In this document: positions 23,708-32,167 of the stretch, piece by piece
Layout of the letters: each line of letters opens with the position of its first letter
How positions within the stretch are numbered: the stretch's first letter is position 1
Assembly (NCBI RefSeq): GCF_016741855.1
Contig: NZ_JAERRH010000001.1
Location: forward strand, 868,001 to 932,000
DNA length: 64,000 nt
Direction: 5' to 3'
Source: Streptomyces musisoli
GTDB taxonomy: Bacteria; Actinomycetota; Actinomycetes; Streptomycetales; Streptomycetaceae
Notes under the pieces: model-generated
Seen by the model: the letters and a program-made list of their open reading frames with translations, nothing else
Database searches by the model: none
Told to the model about the DNA's origin: nothing
Made by a program: the position numbers and the translations under genes

Positions 23708-24766
23708 TCAGCGCGCGGTGGCGGTGTGGACGTACTCCACGAGCCGGGTCAGCGCGTCCGGGTCGGTGTTCGGCATGACACCGTGGCCGAGGTTGAAGAC
23801 GTGCCCCTCCAGGCCGGCGGCGGCGTCGAGCACCTCGCGCGCCTTGGCCTCGACGGTGTTCTTGTCGGTGAACAGCACGGTCGGGTCCAGGTTGCCCTGG
23901 AGCGCCTTGCCGGGGCCGACCCGGCGCACGGCCTCGTCCAGCGGGACGCGCCAGTCGACGCCGACGACGTCCGCGCCGGCCTCGCCCATGAGCTTCAGCA
24001 GCTCGCCGGTGCCGACACCGAAGTGGATGCGCGGGACGCCGTAGCCGGCGACGGCCTCGAAGACCTTCGCGGAGGCGGGCATGACCGAGCGCCGGTATTC
24101 GGCCGGGGCGAGCGCGCCGACCCAGGAGTCGAACAGCTGCACCGCGCTGGCGCCCGCCTCGATCTGCACCTTCAGGAAGGCGGCGGTGATGTCGGCGAGG
24201 CGGTCCAGCAGGTCGGCCCACAGCTCGGGGTCGCCGTACATCATCGCCTTGGCGTTCTCGTACGTGCGCGAGGGACCGCCCTCGACCAGGTAGCTCGCGA
24301 GGGTGAAAGGCGCGCCCGCGAATCCGATCAGCGGGGTGGCGCCCAGCTCGTCGGTGAGCATGCCGATGGCCTCGGTGACGTACGACACGTCCTCGGGCGT
24401 GAGGTCGCGCAGCCGGGCCAGGTCGGCGCGGGTCCGGATGGGCTCCTCGACGACCGGGCCGATGCCGGGCTTGATGTCGAGGTCGAGGCCGATGGCCTTC
24501 AGCGGGACGACGATGTCGCTGAAGTAGATCGCCGCGTCCACGTCGTGCCGGCGCACCGGCTGGAGCGTGATCTCGGTGACCAGCTCGGGCCGCATGCAGG
24601 ACTCCAGCATGGGGACGCCCTCGCGCACCTTGCGGTACTCGGGCAGCGAGCGGCCGGCCTGGCGCATGAACCACACGGGGGTGTGCGGCACCGGTTCGCG
24701 CCTGCACGCCTTGAGGAAGGCGCTGTCGTACGTCGCTGTCGGCTGCGTGGTGTCTTTGGCGGTCAC
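23708..24766 (-). CDS. hemE: Uroporphyrinogen decarboxylase
   Basis: This 352-residue enzyme decarboxylates the four acetate side chains of uroporphyrinogen III to give coproporphyrinogen III in the cytoplasm. The family signature PVWFMRQAGRSLPEY is near residues 28-42, IYFSDIVVP and IGFAGAPFTLASYL follow, and HFGVGTGELL and NLGHGVMP are C-terminal active-site segments. The product feeds the cgoX/chdC enzymes encoded in the same orientation ~4 kb downstream. The GTG at 24766 gives the usual N-terminus; longer in-frame sequence upstream is antisense to the DUF3000 gene. Confidence 0.95.
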   Translation of the reverse strand: MTAKDTTQPTATYDSAFLKACRREPVPHTPVWFMRQAGRSLPEYRKVREGVPMLESCMRPELVTEITLQPVRRHDVDAAIYFSDIVVPLKAIGLDLDIKPGIGPVVEEPIRTRADLARLRDLTPEDVSYVTEAIGMLTDELGATPLIGFAGAPFTLASYLVEGGPSRTYENAKAMMYGDPELWADLLDRLADITAAFLKVQIEAGASAVQLFDSWVGALAPAEYRRSVMPASAKVFEAVAGYGVPRIHFGVGTGELLKLMGEAGADVVGVDWRVPLDEAVRRVGPGKALQGNLDPTVLFTDKNTVEAKAREVLDAAAGLEGHVFNLGHGVMPNTDPDALTRLVEYVHTATAR

Positions 24767-25045
24767 GAGGCAAGTTTCGCATGCCGCCGATTCCGGCCCG
24801 CCCGGCACCGGGTGCCCGGTGCGCGGGGTGGCGGCCGGATGCCCGCGCCGGCCGGCGCGGGTACCGGTCCCCGGAGTGCGGGCAACGGCGCGGGGGGCCG
24901 CCGACGGACCGCACCGGCACGCCGGCGGCCGGGTGCGCGAGGTGGCGCCGGCGGCGCGGTGGCCGCCGGCGCGTGCGTCGGTCACGAGCGGTGTAGTGGG
25001 TGTCTTGCCCTGCACGAGGGCCCGCTTCCCCTTACTCTTCCCCGC

Positions 25046-25723
25046 ATGGCTGCGGCTCACGGACGAATGTCGGACAGCGCTGATGGAATGGGCGACGTGA
25101 AGGACACCGAGGATGCGGACCGGCACTCCGGTACGTCGGGGCCGCCGGCCTTCCGGGCCGCCGTGGAAGCCCTGCGCAGCAGCCGGCTGCGGCCGCAGGT
25201 CGAGGTGGAGCCGACGCCCGCCCCGCAGCGGCTCGCCCCGTACGCGTACGCGCTGGAGGCGGTGGTGGTCGACGGCGAGCAGGAGCTGGCCGACGGCCGG
25301 CTGGTGCTGCTGCACGACCCCGCCGGGCACGAGGCGTGGCGGGGCACGTTCCGGCTCGTGACGCTGGTGCGGGCGGAGCTGGAGCCGGAGATGGCGGCCG
25401 ATCCGCTGCTGCCCGAGGTGTGCTGGTCCTGGCTGACCGGGGCGCTCCAGGCGCGCGGGCTGGGCTACGGCGAGCCGAGCGGCACGATCACGCGGGCCGG
25501 CTCGCACTACTTCGGCGGGCTGGCGGAGCGGCCGGCCGCCTCGCAGATCGAGATCCGGGCGTCGTGGACGCCCCGCGAGGGCCTCGCCGGGGTGCCGGAC
25601 ACCGCCGCCCACCTGCTCGCCTGGTGCGATCTGCTGGCACAGGTCGCGGGTCTGCCGCCGGCCGGTCCGGGGGACGCGTCGGTGGTGACGCTGCCGCAGC
25701 GCAGGGGTCCGCAGTCCCGCTGA
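25046..25723 (+). CDS. DUF3000 family protein
   Basis: The 225-residue soluble protein shows the actinobacterial DUF3000 pattern: FRAAVEALRSSRLRPQVEVE near residue 35, LAPYAYALEAVVV, and EVCWSWLTGALQARGLGY. The function is unknown. It commonly lies beside hemE in Streptomyces. The ATG at 25046 is seven bases after TACTCT (25033-25038), which suggests a leaderless transcript; in-frame ATGs at 25067 and 25088 are alternatives. The 279-bp gap to hemE shows nothing else. Confidence 0.8.
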   Translation: MAAAHGRMSDSADGMGDVKDTEDADRHSGTSGPPAFRAAVEALRSSRLRPQVEVEPTPAPQRLAPYAYALEAVVVDGEQELADGRLVLLHDPAGHEAWRGTFRLVTLVRAELEPEMAADPLLPEVCWSWLTGALQARGLGYGEPSGTITRAGSHYFGGLAERPAASQIEIRASWTPREGLAGVPDTAAHLLAWCDLLAQVAGLPPAGPGDASVVTLPQRRGPQSR

Positions 25724-25877
25724 GCGGTCGCCGCGAAACGCCTTATTGACCATCTCTTTGTCGATACGGCCACTTTGCGCACTCGAATCGCACTCGCTCG
25801 AACCGACTCGATCTTCGGATGATCGATCGCGTGTCCGAATTGCACAGATTGTTACTCACTAGATCGTGATCATTCTC

Positions 25878-25905
25878 TAAAGGCGGACGAGTTTGCTGCC
25901 GAAGA
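25878..25905 (+). promoter_or_regulatory. Sigma-WhiG-type promoter of whiI
   Basis: TAAA at 25878-25881 and GCCGAAGA at 25898-25905 are separated by 16 bp, close to the motility/sporulation sigma-factor consensus TAAA-N15-GCCGATAA. It is known that whiI transcription in S. coelicolor depends on sigma-WhiG. The -10 half overlaps the TTG at 25893, which rules that codon out as the start. The surrounding 25725-25880 is AT-richer than its neighbours and holds no gene. Confidence 0.8.
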
Positions 25906-25982
25906 CGACTGTGACCTTGAAAGCACGGTTCGTCCCGGCTGACTCCCCACAAGCCGGCCCCGTCCCCCACCCAGGAGGCCTG

Positions 25983-26642
25983 GTGTCCGTTCTCCTTGAG
26001 CAACCCGCAAGCCTGGTCGCCTACCGCCCGAACAAGCCGACCGCCATGGTGGTCGTGGCCGACCCGCGCGTCCGCTCCACCGTCACCCGCCACCTGTGGG
26101 CGCTCGGCGTGCGCGATGTCATCGAAGCCTCGTCCATCGCGGAGGCTCGTCCCCGCATCGGCAACCCGCGCGACATCTGCGTCGCCGACGTCCACCTCCC
26201 CGACGGCTCCGGCCTCACCCTGCTGTCCGAGACCCGCGCCGCGGGCTGGCCCAACGGACTCGCGCTCTCCGCCGCCGACGACATCGGCGCGGTCCGCAAC
26301 GCGCTGGCCGGCGGGGTCAAAGGCTATGTCGTCACCGGCACCCGCACCAACATCGGGCTCCCCACCCGACCCGGTGCCGCCCCTCTCGGTGCCGCCGCCC
26401 GCATGCACCGCCGCCCCCCGGGTGCCCCGAGCCACCCGGGCGGCTACCGGGAACTGTCCGGACGCGAGGTCGAGGTGCTGCGGCTGGTCGCGGAGGGCCA
26501 GTCGAACAAGGCGATCGGCGTCTCCATGGGCCTGTCCGCCCTCACCGTGAAGAGCCACCTCGCCCGCATCGCCCGCAAGCTGGGCACGGGTGACCGGGCG
26601 GGCATGGTGGCCGTGGCCCTGCGCACCGGGATCATCCACTGA
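25983..26642 (+). CDS. whiI: Atypical orphan response regulator for sporulation
   Basis: The 219-residue protein has a receiver domain with Asp27 and the usual phosphoacceptor position Asp69 (CVADVHLPDGSG), but only one acid in the first acidic pair (VVVADPR) and no Lys where K-P is expected (GYVVTGTR). A LuxR-type HTH closes it (LSGREVEVLRLVAEGQSNKA). These are the features reported for WhiI, required for sporulation septation in aerial hyphae; neighbours hemE, DUF3000 and RNase D agree. GTG at 25983 is chosen because AGGAGG (25973-25978) lies four bases upstream and because the alternative TTG at 25893 falls inside the promoter. It probably acts as a dimer without classical phosphorylation. 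Confidence 0.92.
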   Translation: MSVLLEQPASLVAYRPNKPTAMVVVADPRVRSTVTRHLWALGVRDVIEASSIAEARPRIGNPRDICVADVHLPDGSGLTLLSETRAAGWPNGLALSAADDIGAVRNALAGGVKGYVVTGTRTNIGLPTRPGAAPLGAAARMHRRPPGAPSHPGGYRELSGREVEVLRLVAEGQSNKAIGVSMGLSALTVKSHLARIARKLGTGDRAGMVAVALRTGIIH

Positions 26643-26731
26643 GCCCACCCGATACCCCCTTCGGCGGAATCCCATATTCCCTCAGGTGAACCGCGCCCTG
26701 CCGTGAGCTGACTGGTTTATGCCCCTCCCGT

Positions 26732-26761
26732 GCCCGTCGACGGAACGTTCCGTCGACGGGC
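26732..26761. terminator. 30-bp perfect palindrome after whiI
   Basis: GCCCGTCGACGGAAC is followed immediately by its exact complement GTTCCGTCGACGGGC. It could act as the whiI terminator (stem with an AACGTT apex). It is 28 bp before the RNase D start, so it could also be an operator; a perfect 15-bp arm without loop is unusual. Confidence 0.65.
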
Positions 26762-26789
26762 GCCGTCCGCACACGGATACCCTTGACAG

Positions 26790-28079
26790 GTGACCGACGC
26801 CCAAGAGACCACAGCAGACAGCTCCCTGCGCACCACCGGAGGCACTCCTCCGGACGACGCCGGATCTTCTGTGCTGGGGGCGCCGACTCCGTTGCTCGAA
26901 CCCCGCGAGGGCATTCCGCCCGTGATCGCCGACCAGGCGGCCCTCGCCAAGGTGATCGCCGCCTTCGCCGCCGGCTCCGGCCCGGTCGCCGTGGACGCCG
27001 AGCGCGCCTCCGGCTACCGGTACGGCCAGCGCGCCTATCTGGTGCAGCTGCGCCGCGAGGGCGCCGGCAGCGCGCTGATCGACCCCGTCGCCTGCCCCGA
27101 CCTGTCCGGGCTCGGCGAGGCGCTGTCCGGCGTCGAGTGGGTGCTGCACGCGGCCACCCAGGACCTGCCCTGCCTGCGCGAGATAGGCATGGTCCCGTCC
27201 CGCCTGTTCGACACCGAGCTGGCCGGCCGGCTCGCCGGCTTCCCCCGGGTCGGTCTCGGCGCCATGGTGGAGGGCGTCCTCGGCTACGTCCTGGAGAAGG
27301 GCCACTCCGCCGTCGACTGGTCGACCCGGCCGCTGCCCGAGCCGTGGCTGCGGTACGCCGCGCTCGACGTCGAGCTCCTGGTCGACCTGCGCAACGCCCT
27401 GGAGAAGGAGCTGGACCGGCAGGGCAAGCTGGAGTGGGCGCTCCAGGAGTTCGACGCGATCGCGACGGCGCCGCCGGCCGAGCCGCGCAAGGACCCCTGG
27501 CGCCGCACGTCCGGGATGCACAAGGTGCGCCGGCGCCGGCAGCTCGCCGTCGTGCGGGAGCTGTGGCAGACGCGGGACCGGATCGCCCAGCGCCGGGACG
27601 TGTCGCCGGGGAAGGTGCTGAGCGACGCGGCCATCGTGGAGGCCGCGCTCGCCCTGCCGGGCAATGTGCACGCCCTCGCCGCGCTGAACGGGTTCGGACA
27701 CCGCACGGGGCGGCGGCAGCTGGAGCAGTGGCAGGCCGCGGTGGACCGGGCCAAGGCGCTCCCGGAGACCGGGCTGCCGCAGCCGGGGCAGCCCGTGACC
27801 GGGCCGCCGCCGCCGCGGGCCTGGGCCGACAAGGATCCGGCCGCCGCGGCCCGGCTGTCCGCCGCCCGGGCGGGGGTGTCCGCCCTCGCGGAGCGGCTCA
27901 ACATGCCGCAGGAGAATCTGGTGTCCCCGGACACCGTGCGGCGGATCTGCTGGGAGCCGCCGAAGGTCCTCGACGCCGGGACCGTGGAGGGTGCGCTCCG
28001 CGGGTACGGCGCGCGTCCGTGGCAGGTCGAGCTGGTGACGCCCGTACTGGTGGACGCGCTGCGGGTGAAGAGCGCCTAG
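26790..28079 (+). CDS. Ribonuclease D
   Basis: This 429-residue DEDD exonuclease has motif I VAVDAERASGYRYGQRAYL, motif II LHAATQDLPCL and motif III YAALDVELLVDL, with the acidic residues that bind two metal ions. An HRDC domain follows (about 215-300) and a second helical domain ends the protein. It trims 3' ends of tRNA precursors and other structured RNAs in the cytoplasm. A GGATACCC box just upstream of the GTG and the absence of a Shine-Dalgarno suggest a leaderless mRNA. The length is typical of actinobacterial members with the extended C-terminus. Confidence 0.92.
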   Translation: MTDAQETTADSSLRTTGGTPPDDAGSSVLGAPTPLLEPREGIPPVIADQAALAKVIAAFAAGSGPVAVDAERASGYRYGQRAYLVQLRREGAGSALIDPVACPDLSGLGEALSGVEWVLHAATQDLPCLREIGMVPSRLFDTELAGRLAGFPRVGLGAMVEGVLGYVLEKGHSAVDWSTRPLPEPWLRYAALDVELLVDLRNALEKELDRQGKLEWALQEFDAIATAPPAEPRKDPWRRTSGMHKVRRRRQLAVVRELWQTRDRIAQRRDVSPGKVLSDAAIVEAALALPGNVHALAALNGFGHRTGRRQLEQWQAAVDRAKALPETGLPQPGQPVTGPPPPRAWADKDPAAAARLSAARAGVSALAERLNMPQENLVSPDTVRRICWEPPKVLDAGTVEGALRGYGARPWQVELVTPVLVDALRVKSA

Positions 28080-28093
28080 CGGCCACACAATCC

Positions 28094-28215
28094 GACCACG
28101 GACGAGTGAACCTGGGGCCGACCGCCGACGCGTGAACTGGGGCCGACCACCTGCGAGTGGCCTGGGGCCGACCGCCGGCGAGTGGCTTGGGGCCGACCGC
28201 CGCGAGCCGCCACAA
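28094..28215 (+). repeat. 4 x ~28-bp tandem repeat downstream of RNase D
   Basis: Units like gagtggcctggggccgaccg plus ccggc recur at about 28110, 28135, 28158 and 28186. They lie just after the stop codon but, unlike the other arrays, do not contain it. Confidence 0.8.
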
Positions 28216-28637
28216 GAACCGACCGCCGGCGAGCTGCCACAGGCACCGGCCATCTGCGAGTCACCGTCGCGGTCGCGGGCCTCGATGACGGCCGTCCGCG
28301 GGCGAGCCGCCGCGGGCACCGATCCCCGGCGCCGGCCGCGCGGGTCCGTCGCCGCCTGTGCGGCCCCCGGCGTTGCCACGTGCTCACCAGGGCCCCGCGG
28401 CCGCCGAGATGATCTCCGAGTGGGCACCGCAGGGGCGCGGAACCGGAACCGGGACGTCGAGATCGCGCCAAGATCCTGGCGCAGCCGACGCCGGCCGCGG
28501 GGTGCGTCGCCCGGTTGTCCCACCCTCCGGCGGTGCCACGCGTTCCGCATATCGGCACGGACCGCGGCCCTTCGGGGCGCTCCGTGCGGGCGGTGACTTG
28601 GTGTGACCTTCGCCGCTCCGGGCGCCGGGACTGTGCA
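28216..28637. other. Long non-coding stretch between RNase D and fadA
   Basis: No supportable gene was found in these ~420 bp. Open frames on both strands read as Arg/Pro/Gly-rich sequence without recognisable motifs. Short inverted words (for example gccgccgcgggc, gcgccaagatcctggcgc at about 28466-28483) could form hairpins. The 3' part holds the fadA promoter region. Confidence 0.5.
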
Positions 28638-28658
28638 GCTACGTTACTCATAAGTAGC
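28638..28658. promoter_or_regulatory. Candidate TetR-type operator before fadAB
   Basis: GCTACGTTACTCATAAGTAGC has GCTAC/GTAGC outer arms and an inner TACT-cata-AGTA. The AT-rich core stands out from the GC-rich flanks and lies 72-92 bp before the fadA start. Fatty-acid catabolic genes in actinobacteria are usually controlled by TetR-family repressors that bind such palindromes; the assignment is inference. Confidence 0.5.
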
Positions 28659-28666
28659 ATGGGTCC

Positions 28667-28680
28667 TGAGCGCGCGCTCA
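28667..28680. promoter_or_regulatory. 14-bp perfect palindrome before fadAB
   Basis: TGAGCGCGCGCTCA is self-complementary and starts nine bases after the first palindrome. It could be a second operator or an mRNA hairpin in the 5' leader. It is followed by a gcgcagcgcagcgcagcag triplet-like run. Confidence 0.45.
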
Positions 28681-28729
28681 GCGCAGCGCAGCGCAGCAGT
28701 GCCATCCCCGCATCTGGAGGAGAGCCATC

Positions 28730-29947
28730 GTGCCTCGTACCGTCAGGGACGTCGTCTTCGTCGACGGCGTCCGCACCCCGTTCGGCAAGGCGGGCCCGAA
28801 GGGCATCTACCACGAGACCCGCGCCGACGACCTCGTCGTGAAGGCGATCCGGGAGCTGCTGCGCCGCAACCCCGGGCTGGACCCCAAGAAGATCGACGAG
28901 GTCGCCATCGCCGCGACCACGCAGATCGGCGACCAGGGCCTGACCCTCGGCCGCACGGCCGGCATCCTCGCGGGCCTGCCGCAGTCCGTCCCCGGCTACT
29001 CCATCGACCGCATGTGCGCCGGCGCCCTGACCGCCGTGACGACCACCGCCGGTTCGATCGCGTTCGGCGCCTACGACGCCGTCATCGCCGGTGGTGTCGA
29101 GCACATGGGCCGCCACCCGATGGGCGAGGGCGTGGACCCGAACCCGCGCTTCGTCAGCGAGAAGCTGGTCGACGAGTCGGCCCTGTTCATGGGCATGACC
29201 GCCGAGAACCTGCACGACCGCTACCCGAGCATCACCAAGCGGCGCGCCGACGAGTACGCCGTGCGCTCGCAGGAGAAGGCCGCCAAGGCGTACGCCGACG
29301 GCAAGATCCAGCAGGACCTGGTGCCGATCTCGGTGCGCCGCACCAACGCCGAGGCCGGTGAGACCGGCTGGGGCCTCGTCACCGCCGACGAGCCGATGCG
29401 CCCGGGCACGACGCTGGAGAACCTCCAGGGCCTCAAGACCCCGTTCCGCGTCCACGGCCGGGTCACCGCCGGTAACGCGGCCGGCCTGAACGACGGCGCC
29501 ACCGCCTCGATCATCGCGAGCGAGGACTTCGCCCGCGAGAACAACCTGCCGGTCAAGATGCGCCTGGTCTCCTACGCCTTCGCCGGCGTCGAGCCCGAGG
29601 TCATGGGCTACGGCCCGATCCCGGCCACGGAGAAGGCCCTCGCCCAGGCGGGCCTGTCCATCTCCGACATCGGTCTCTTCGAGATCAACGAGGCCTTCGC
29701 CGTCCAGGTCCTCGCCTTCCTGGAGCACTACGGCATCGCCGACGACGACGCGCGCGTCAACCAGTACGGCGGCGCCATCGCCTACGGCCACCCGCTGGCC
29801 TCCTCCGGCGTCCGTCTGATGACGCAGCTGGCCCGCCAGTTCGAGGAGCAGCCGCACGTCCGCTACGGCCTGAACACCATGTGCGTCGGCTTCGGCATGG
29901 GCGCGACGGTCATCTGGGAGAACCCGCACTTCGAGGGGGACAAGTGA
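28730..29947 (+). CDS. fadA: Acetyl-CoA C-acyltransferase (beta-ketothiolase)
   Basis: This 405-residue thiolase cleaves 3-ketoacyl-CoA with CoA in the last step of beta-oxidation. The nucleophile Cys96 lies in SIDRMCAGALTAV, the catalytic His in GGAIAYGHPLASSG and the second Cys in NTMCVGFGMGA. It forms the trifunctional-type complex with the FadB encoded next: its TGA overlaps the fadB GTG by four bases. GGAGGAGAG upstream of the GTG supports the start. Two palindromes in the promoter region are candidate operators. Confidence 0.95.
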   Translation: MPRTVRDVVFVDGVRTPFGKAGPKGIYHETRADDLVVKAIRELLRRNPGLDPKKIDEVAIAATTQIGDQGLTLGRTAGILAGLPQSVPGYSIDRMCAGALTAVTTTAGSIAFGAYDAVIAGGVEHMGRHPMGEGVDPNPRFVSEKLVDESALFMGMTAENLHDRYPSITKRRADEYAVRSQEKAAKAYADGKIQQDLVPISVRRTNAEAGETGWGLVTADEPMRPGTTLENLQGLKTPFRVHGRVTAGNAAGLNDGATASIIASEDFARENNLPVKMRLVSYAFAGVEPEVMGYGPIPATEKALAQAGLSISDIGLFEINEAFAVQVLAFLEHYGIADDDARVNQYGGAIAYGHPLASSGVRLMTQLARQFEEQPHVRYGLNTMCVGFGMGATVIWENPHFEGDK

Positions 29948-32073
29948 GCACCACCGCCGAGCTTCTGAAGCAGGCCTCCGACCTGTTCCCGGACGAGGTC
30001 GTCACCAGCGCCCACGTACGCCACCTCGACCTGCCGTCCGGTGCCGGCCGCTTCGCGCTGATCACCCTGGACAACGGCCTGGACCACACCAAGCCGACCA
30101 CCTTCGGCCCGGCTTCGCTGGCGAACCTGAACACCGCCCTCGACCAGGTCGAGAAGGAGGCGGCCGACGGTGAGATCGTCGGCGTCGGCATCACCGGCAA
30201 GCCCTTCATCTTCGCGGTCGGCGCCGACCTCAAGGGCGTCGAGCTGCTGAAGGAGCACGAGCACGCGCTCGCCATCGGCAAGGGCGGCCACGAGGTCTTC
30301 AAGCGCCTCGCGGGCCTCGCGGTCCCGACCTTCGCCTACTACAACGGCGCGGCGATGGGCGGCGGCGTCGAGGTCGGCCTGCACTGCTCCTACCGGACCG
30401 TCTCCAAGGCGATCCCGGCGTTCTCCCTCCCCGAGGTCTTCCTGGGCCTGGTCCCGGGCTGGGGCGGCTGCACGATCCTGCCGAACCTGATCGGCGCGGA
30501 CAAGGCCGTCTCGGTCGTCATCGAGAACTCGCTGAACCAGAACAAGCAGCTCAAGGGCCAGCAGGTCTTCGACCTGGGCATCGCCGACGCCCTCTTCGAG
30601 GGCGCCGACTTCCTGGAGCAGTCGCTGATCTGGACCGCCCAGGTGCTCAAGGGTGACGTCAAGGTAGAGCGCCCGGTGATCGACCGCGGTGAGGCCTGGG
30701 ACCAGGCCGTCGCCAGGGGCCGCTTCATCGCGGACGGCAAGGTGCACGGGGCCGCTCCGGCCGCCTACCGCGCCCTCGACATCATCGCCGCCGCCAAGGA
30801 CGGTGACCTCCAGGCGGGCTACGACGCCGAGGACCAGGCCCTCGCCGACCTGATCATGGGTGGCGAACTGCGCTCCGGCATCTACGCGTTCAACCTCGTC
30901 CAGAAGCGCGGCAAGCGTCCCGCCGGTGCCCCGGACAAGAACCTGGCCCGCCCGGTCACCAAGGTCGGTGTCGTCGGCGCCGGTCTGATGGCCAGCCAGC
31001 TCGCGCTGCTGTTCCTGCGCCGCCTAGAGGTGCCCGTCGTCCTGACGGACATCGACCAGGAGCGCGTCGACAAGGGTGTGGGCTACGTCCACGCCGAGAT
31101 CGACAAGCTGCTCGGCAAGGGCCGCATCAACCAGGACAAGGCCAACCGCCTGAAGGCCCTGGTGAGCGGTGTCCTGGACAAGGCGGAGGGCTTCTCCGAC
31201 GCGGACTTCGTCATCGAGGCCGTGTTCGAGGAGATCGGTGTCAAGCAGCAGGTGTTCGCGGAGGTCGAGGCGGTCGCCCCGGCGCACGCGATCCTCGCCA
31301 CCAACACCTCCTCGCTGTCCGTGACGGAGATGGCGTCGAAGCTGAAGCACCCCGAGCGGGTCGTCGGCTTCCACTTCTTCAACCCCGTCGCGATCCTCCC
31401 GCTGCTGGAGATCGTCCGCGGCGAGAAGACCGACGACGCGTCGCTCGCGACCGCGTTCGCCGTCGCCAAGAAGCTGAAGAAGACCGCGGTCCTCACCAAG
31501 GACGCCCCGGCGTTCGTCGTGAACCGCATCCTGACCCGCTTCATGGGCGAGATCCAGAACGTCATCGACGAGGGCACCCCGGTCGAGGTCGCCGAGAAGG
31601 CGATCGAGCCGCTCGGTCTGCCGATGTCCCCGCTGGTCCTGCTGGAGCTGGTGGGTCCCGCGATCGGTCTGCACGTCTCGGAGACCCTCAACCGGGCCTT
31701 CCCGGACCGCTTCACGGTCTCCCCGAACCTCGCGGCCGTCGTCAAGGCGGGCAAGCGCGGCTTCTACGTCTACGACAGCGGCAAGCCCGAGCTTGACCCG
31801 GAGGTCGCCGCGCTGCTGAAGCAGGGCGACTCCGTGCTCACCGAGGAGCAGGTGCGCGACCGCGTGCTCGACGCGGTGGCGCAGGAGATCGGGCTCATGC
31901 TCGACGAGGGCGTCGTCGCCGAGGCCCAGGACATCGACCTGTGCCTGATCACGGGCGCCGGCTGGCCCTTCCACCTGGGCGGCATCACGCCGTACCTGGA
32001 CCGTGAGGGCGTCTCGGAGCGCGTGAACGGCAAGAAGTTCCTCGCCCCGGGCGTGGCGAGCGTGCCCGCGTAA
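29944..32073 (+). CDS. fadB: Fatty-acid oxidation multifunctional protein (enoyl-CoA hydratase/3-hydroxyacyl-CoA dehydrogenase)
   Basis: The 709-residue protein has an N-terminal crotonase domain (about 20-290) with an oxyanion-hole segment FAVGADLKGVE and PEVFLGLVPGWGG, then a 3-hydroxyacyl-CoA dehydrogenase domain (about 335-620) with NAD motif VGVVGAGLMASQLALLF and VVGFHFFNPVAILPLLE containing the catalytic His. It hydrates enoyl-CoA and oxidises the hydroxyacyl-CoA for the partner thiolase. GTGA overlap with fadA means translational coupling. A strong hairpin terminator follows 20 bp after the stop. Confidence 0.95.
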   Translation: MSTTAELLKQASDLFPDEVVTSAHVRHLDLPSGAGRFALITLDNGLDHTKPTTFGPASLANLNTALDQVEKEAADGEIVGVGITGKPFIFAVGADLKGVELLKEHEHALAIGKGGHEVFKRLAGLAVPTFAYYNGAAMGGGVEVGLHCSYRTVSKAIPAFSLPEVFLGLVPGWGGCTILPNLIGADKAVSVVIENSLNQNKQLKGQQVFDLGIADALFEGADFLEQSLIWTAQVLKGDVKVERPVIDRGEAWDQAVARGRFIADGKVHGAAPAAYRALDIIAAAKDGDLQAGYDAEDQALADLIMGGELRSGIYAFNLVQKRGKRPAGAPDKNLARPVTKVGVVGAGLMASQLALLFLRRLEVPVVLTDIDQERVDKGVGYVHAEIDKLLGKGRINQDKANRLKALVSGVLDKAEGFSDADFVIEAVFEEIGVKQQVFAEVEAVAPAHAILATNTSSLSVTEMASKLKHPERVVGFHFFNPVAILPLLEIVRGEKTDDASLATAFAVAKKLKKTAVLTKDAPAFVVNRILTRFMGEIQNVIDEGTPVEVAEKAIEPLGLPMSPLVLLELVGPAIGLHVSETLNRAFPDRFTVSPNLAAVVKAGKRGFYVYDSGKPELDPEVAALLKQGDSVLTEEQVRDRVLDAVAQEIGLMLDEGVVAEAQDIDLCLITGAGWPFHLGGITPYLDREGVSERVNGKKFLAPGVASVPA

Positions 32074-32093
32074 GGCTCCGGCTGCGGTCGGAC

Positions 32094-32127
32094 GATGCCC
32101 GGCACACCCTGGGGTGTGCCGGGCATC
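32094..32127 (+). terminator. fadAB terminator hairpin
   Basis: GATGCCCGGCACACC, a CTGG loop and GGTGTGCCGGGCATC form a perfect 15-bp stem 20 bp after the fadB stop. Confidence 0.9.
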
Positions 32128-32167
32128 GGCGTTGTCGCGGGGGTGGCCAGGCGCGGGGCGCCTGGGG

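Noticed and set aside
23700..23712. Frameshift or overlap between rhomboid and hemE
   Set aside because: Both genes end normally; the stops are simply convergent with one base between them.
25893..25982. TTG start for whiI giving 30 extra residues
   Set aside because: The TTG lies within the sigma-WhiG -10 element, and a perfect AGGAGG precedes the GTG at 25983.
28094..28215. Inclusion of the RNase D downstream repeats in the stop-codon duplication class
   Set aside because: The repeated unit begins after the TAG and does not contain it.
28132..28596. 154-codon frame in the RNase D to fadA gap
   Set aside because: It begins in tandem repeats and has no motifs or protein-like composition; competing frames on both strands are equally open.
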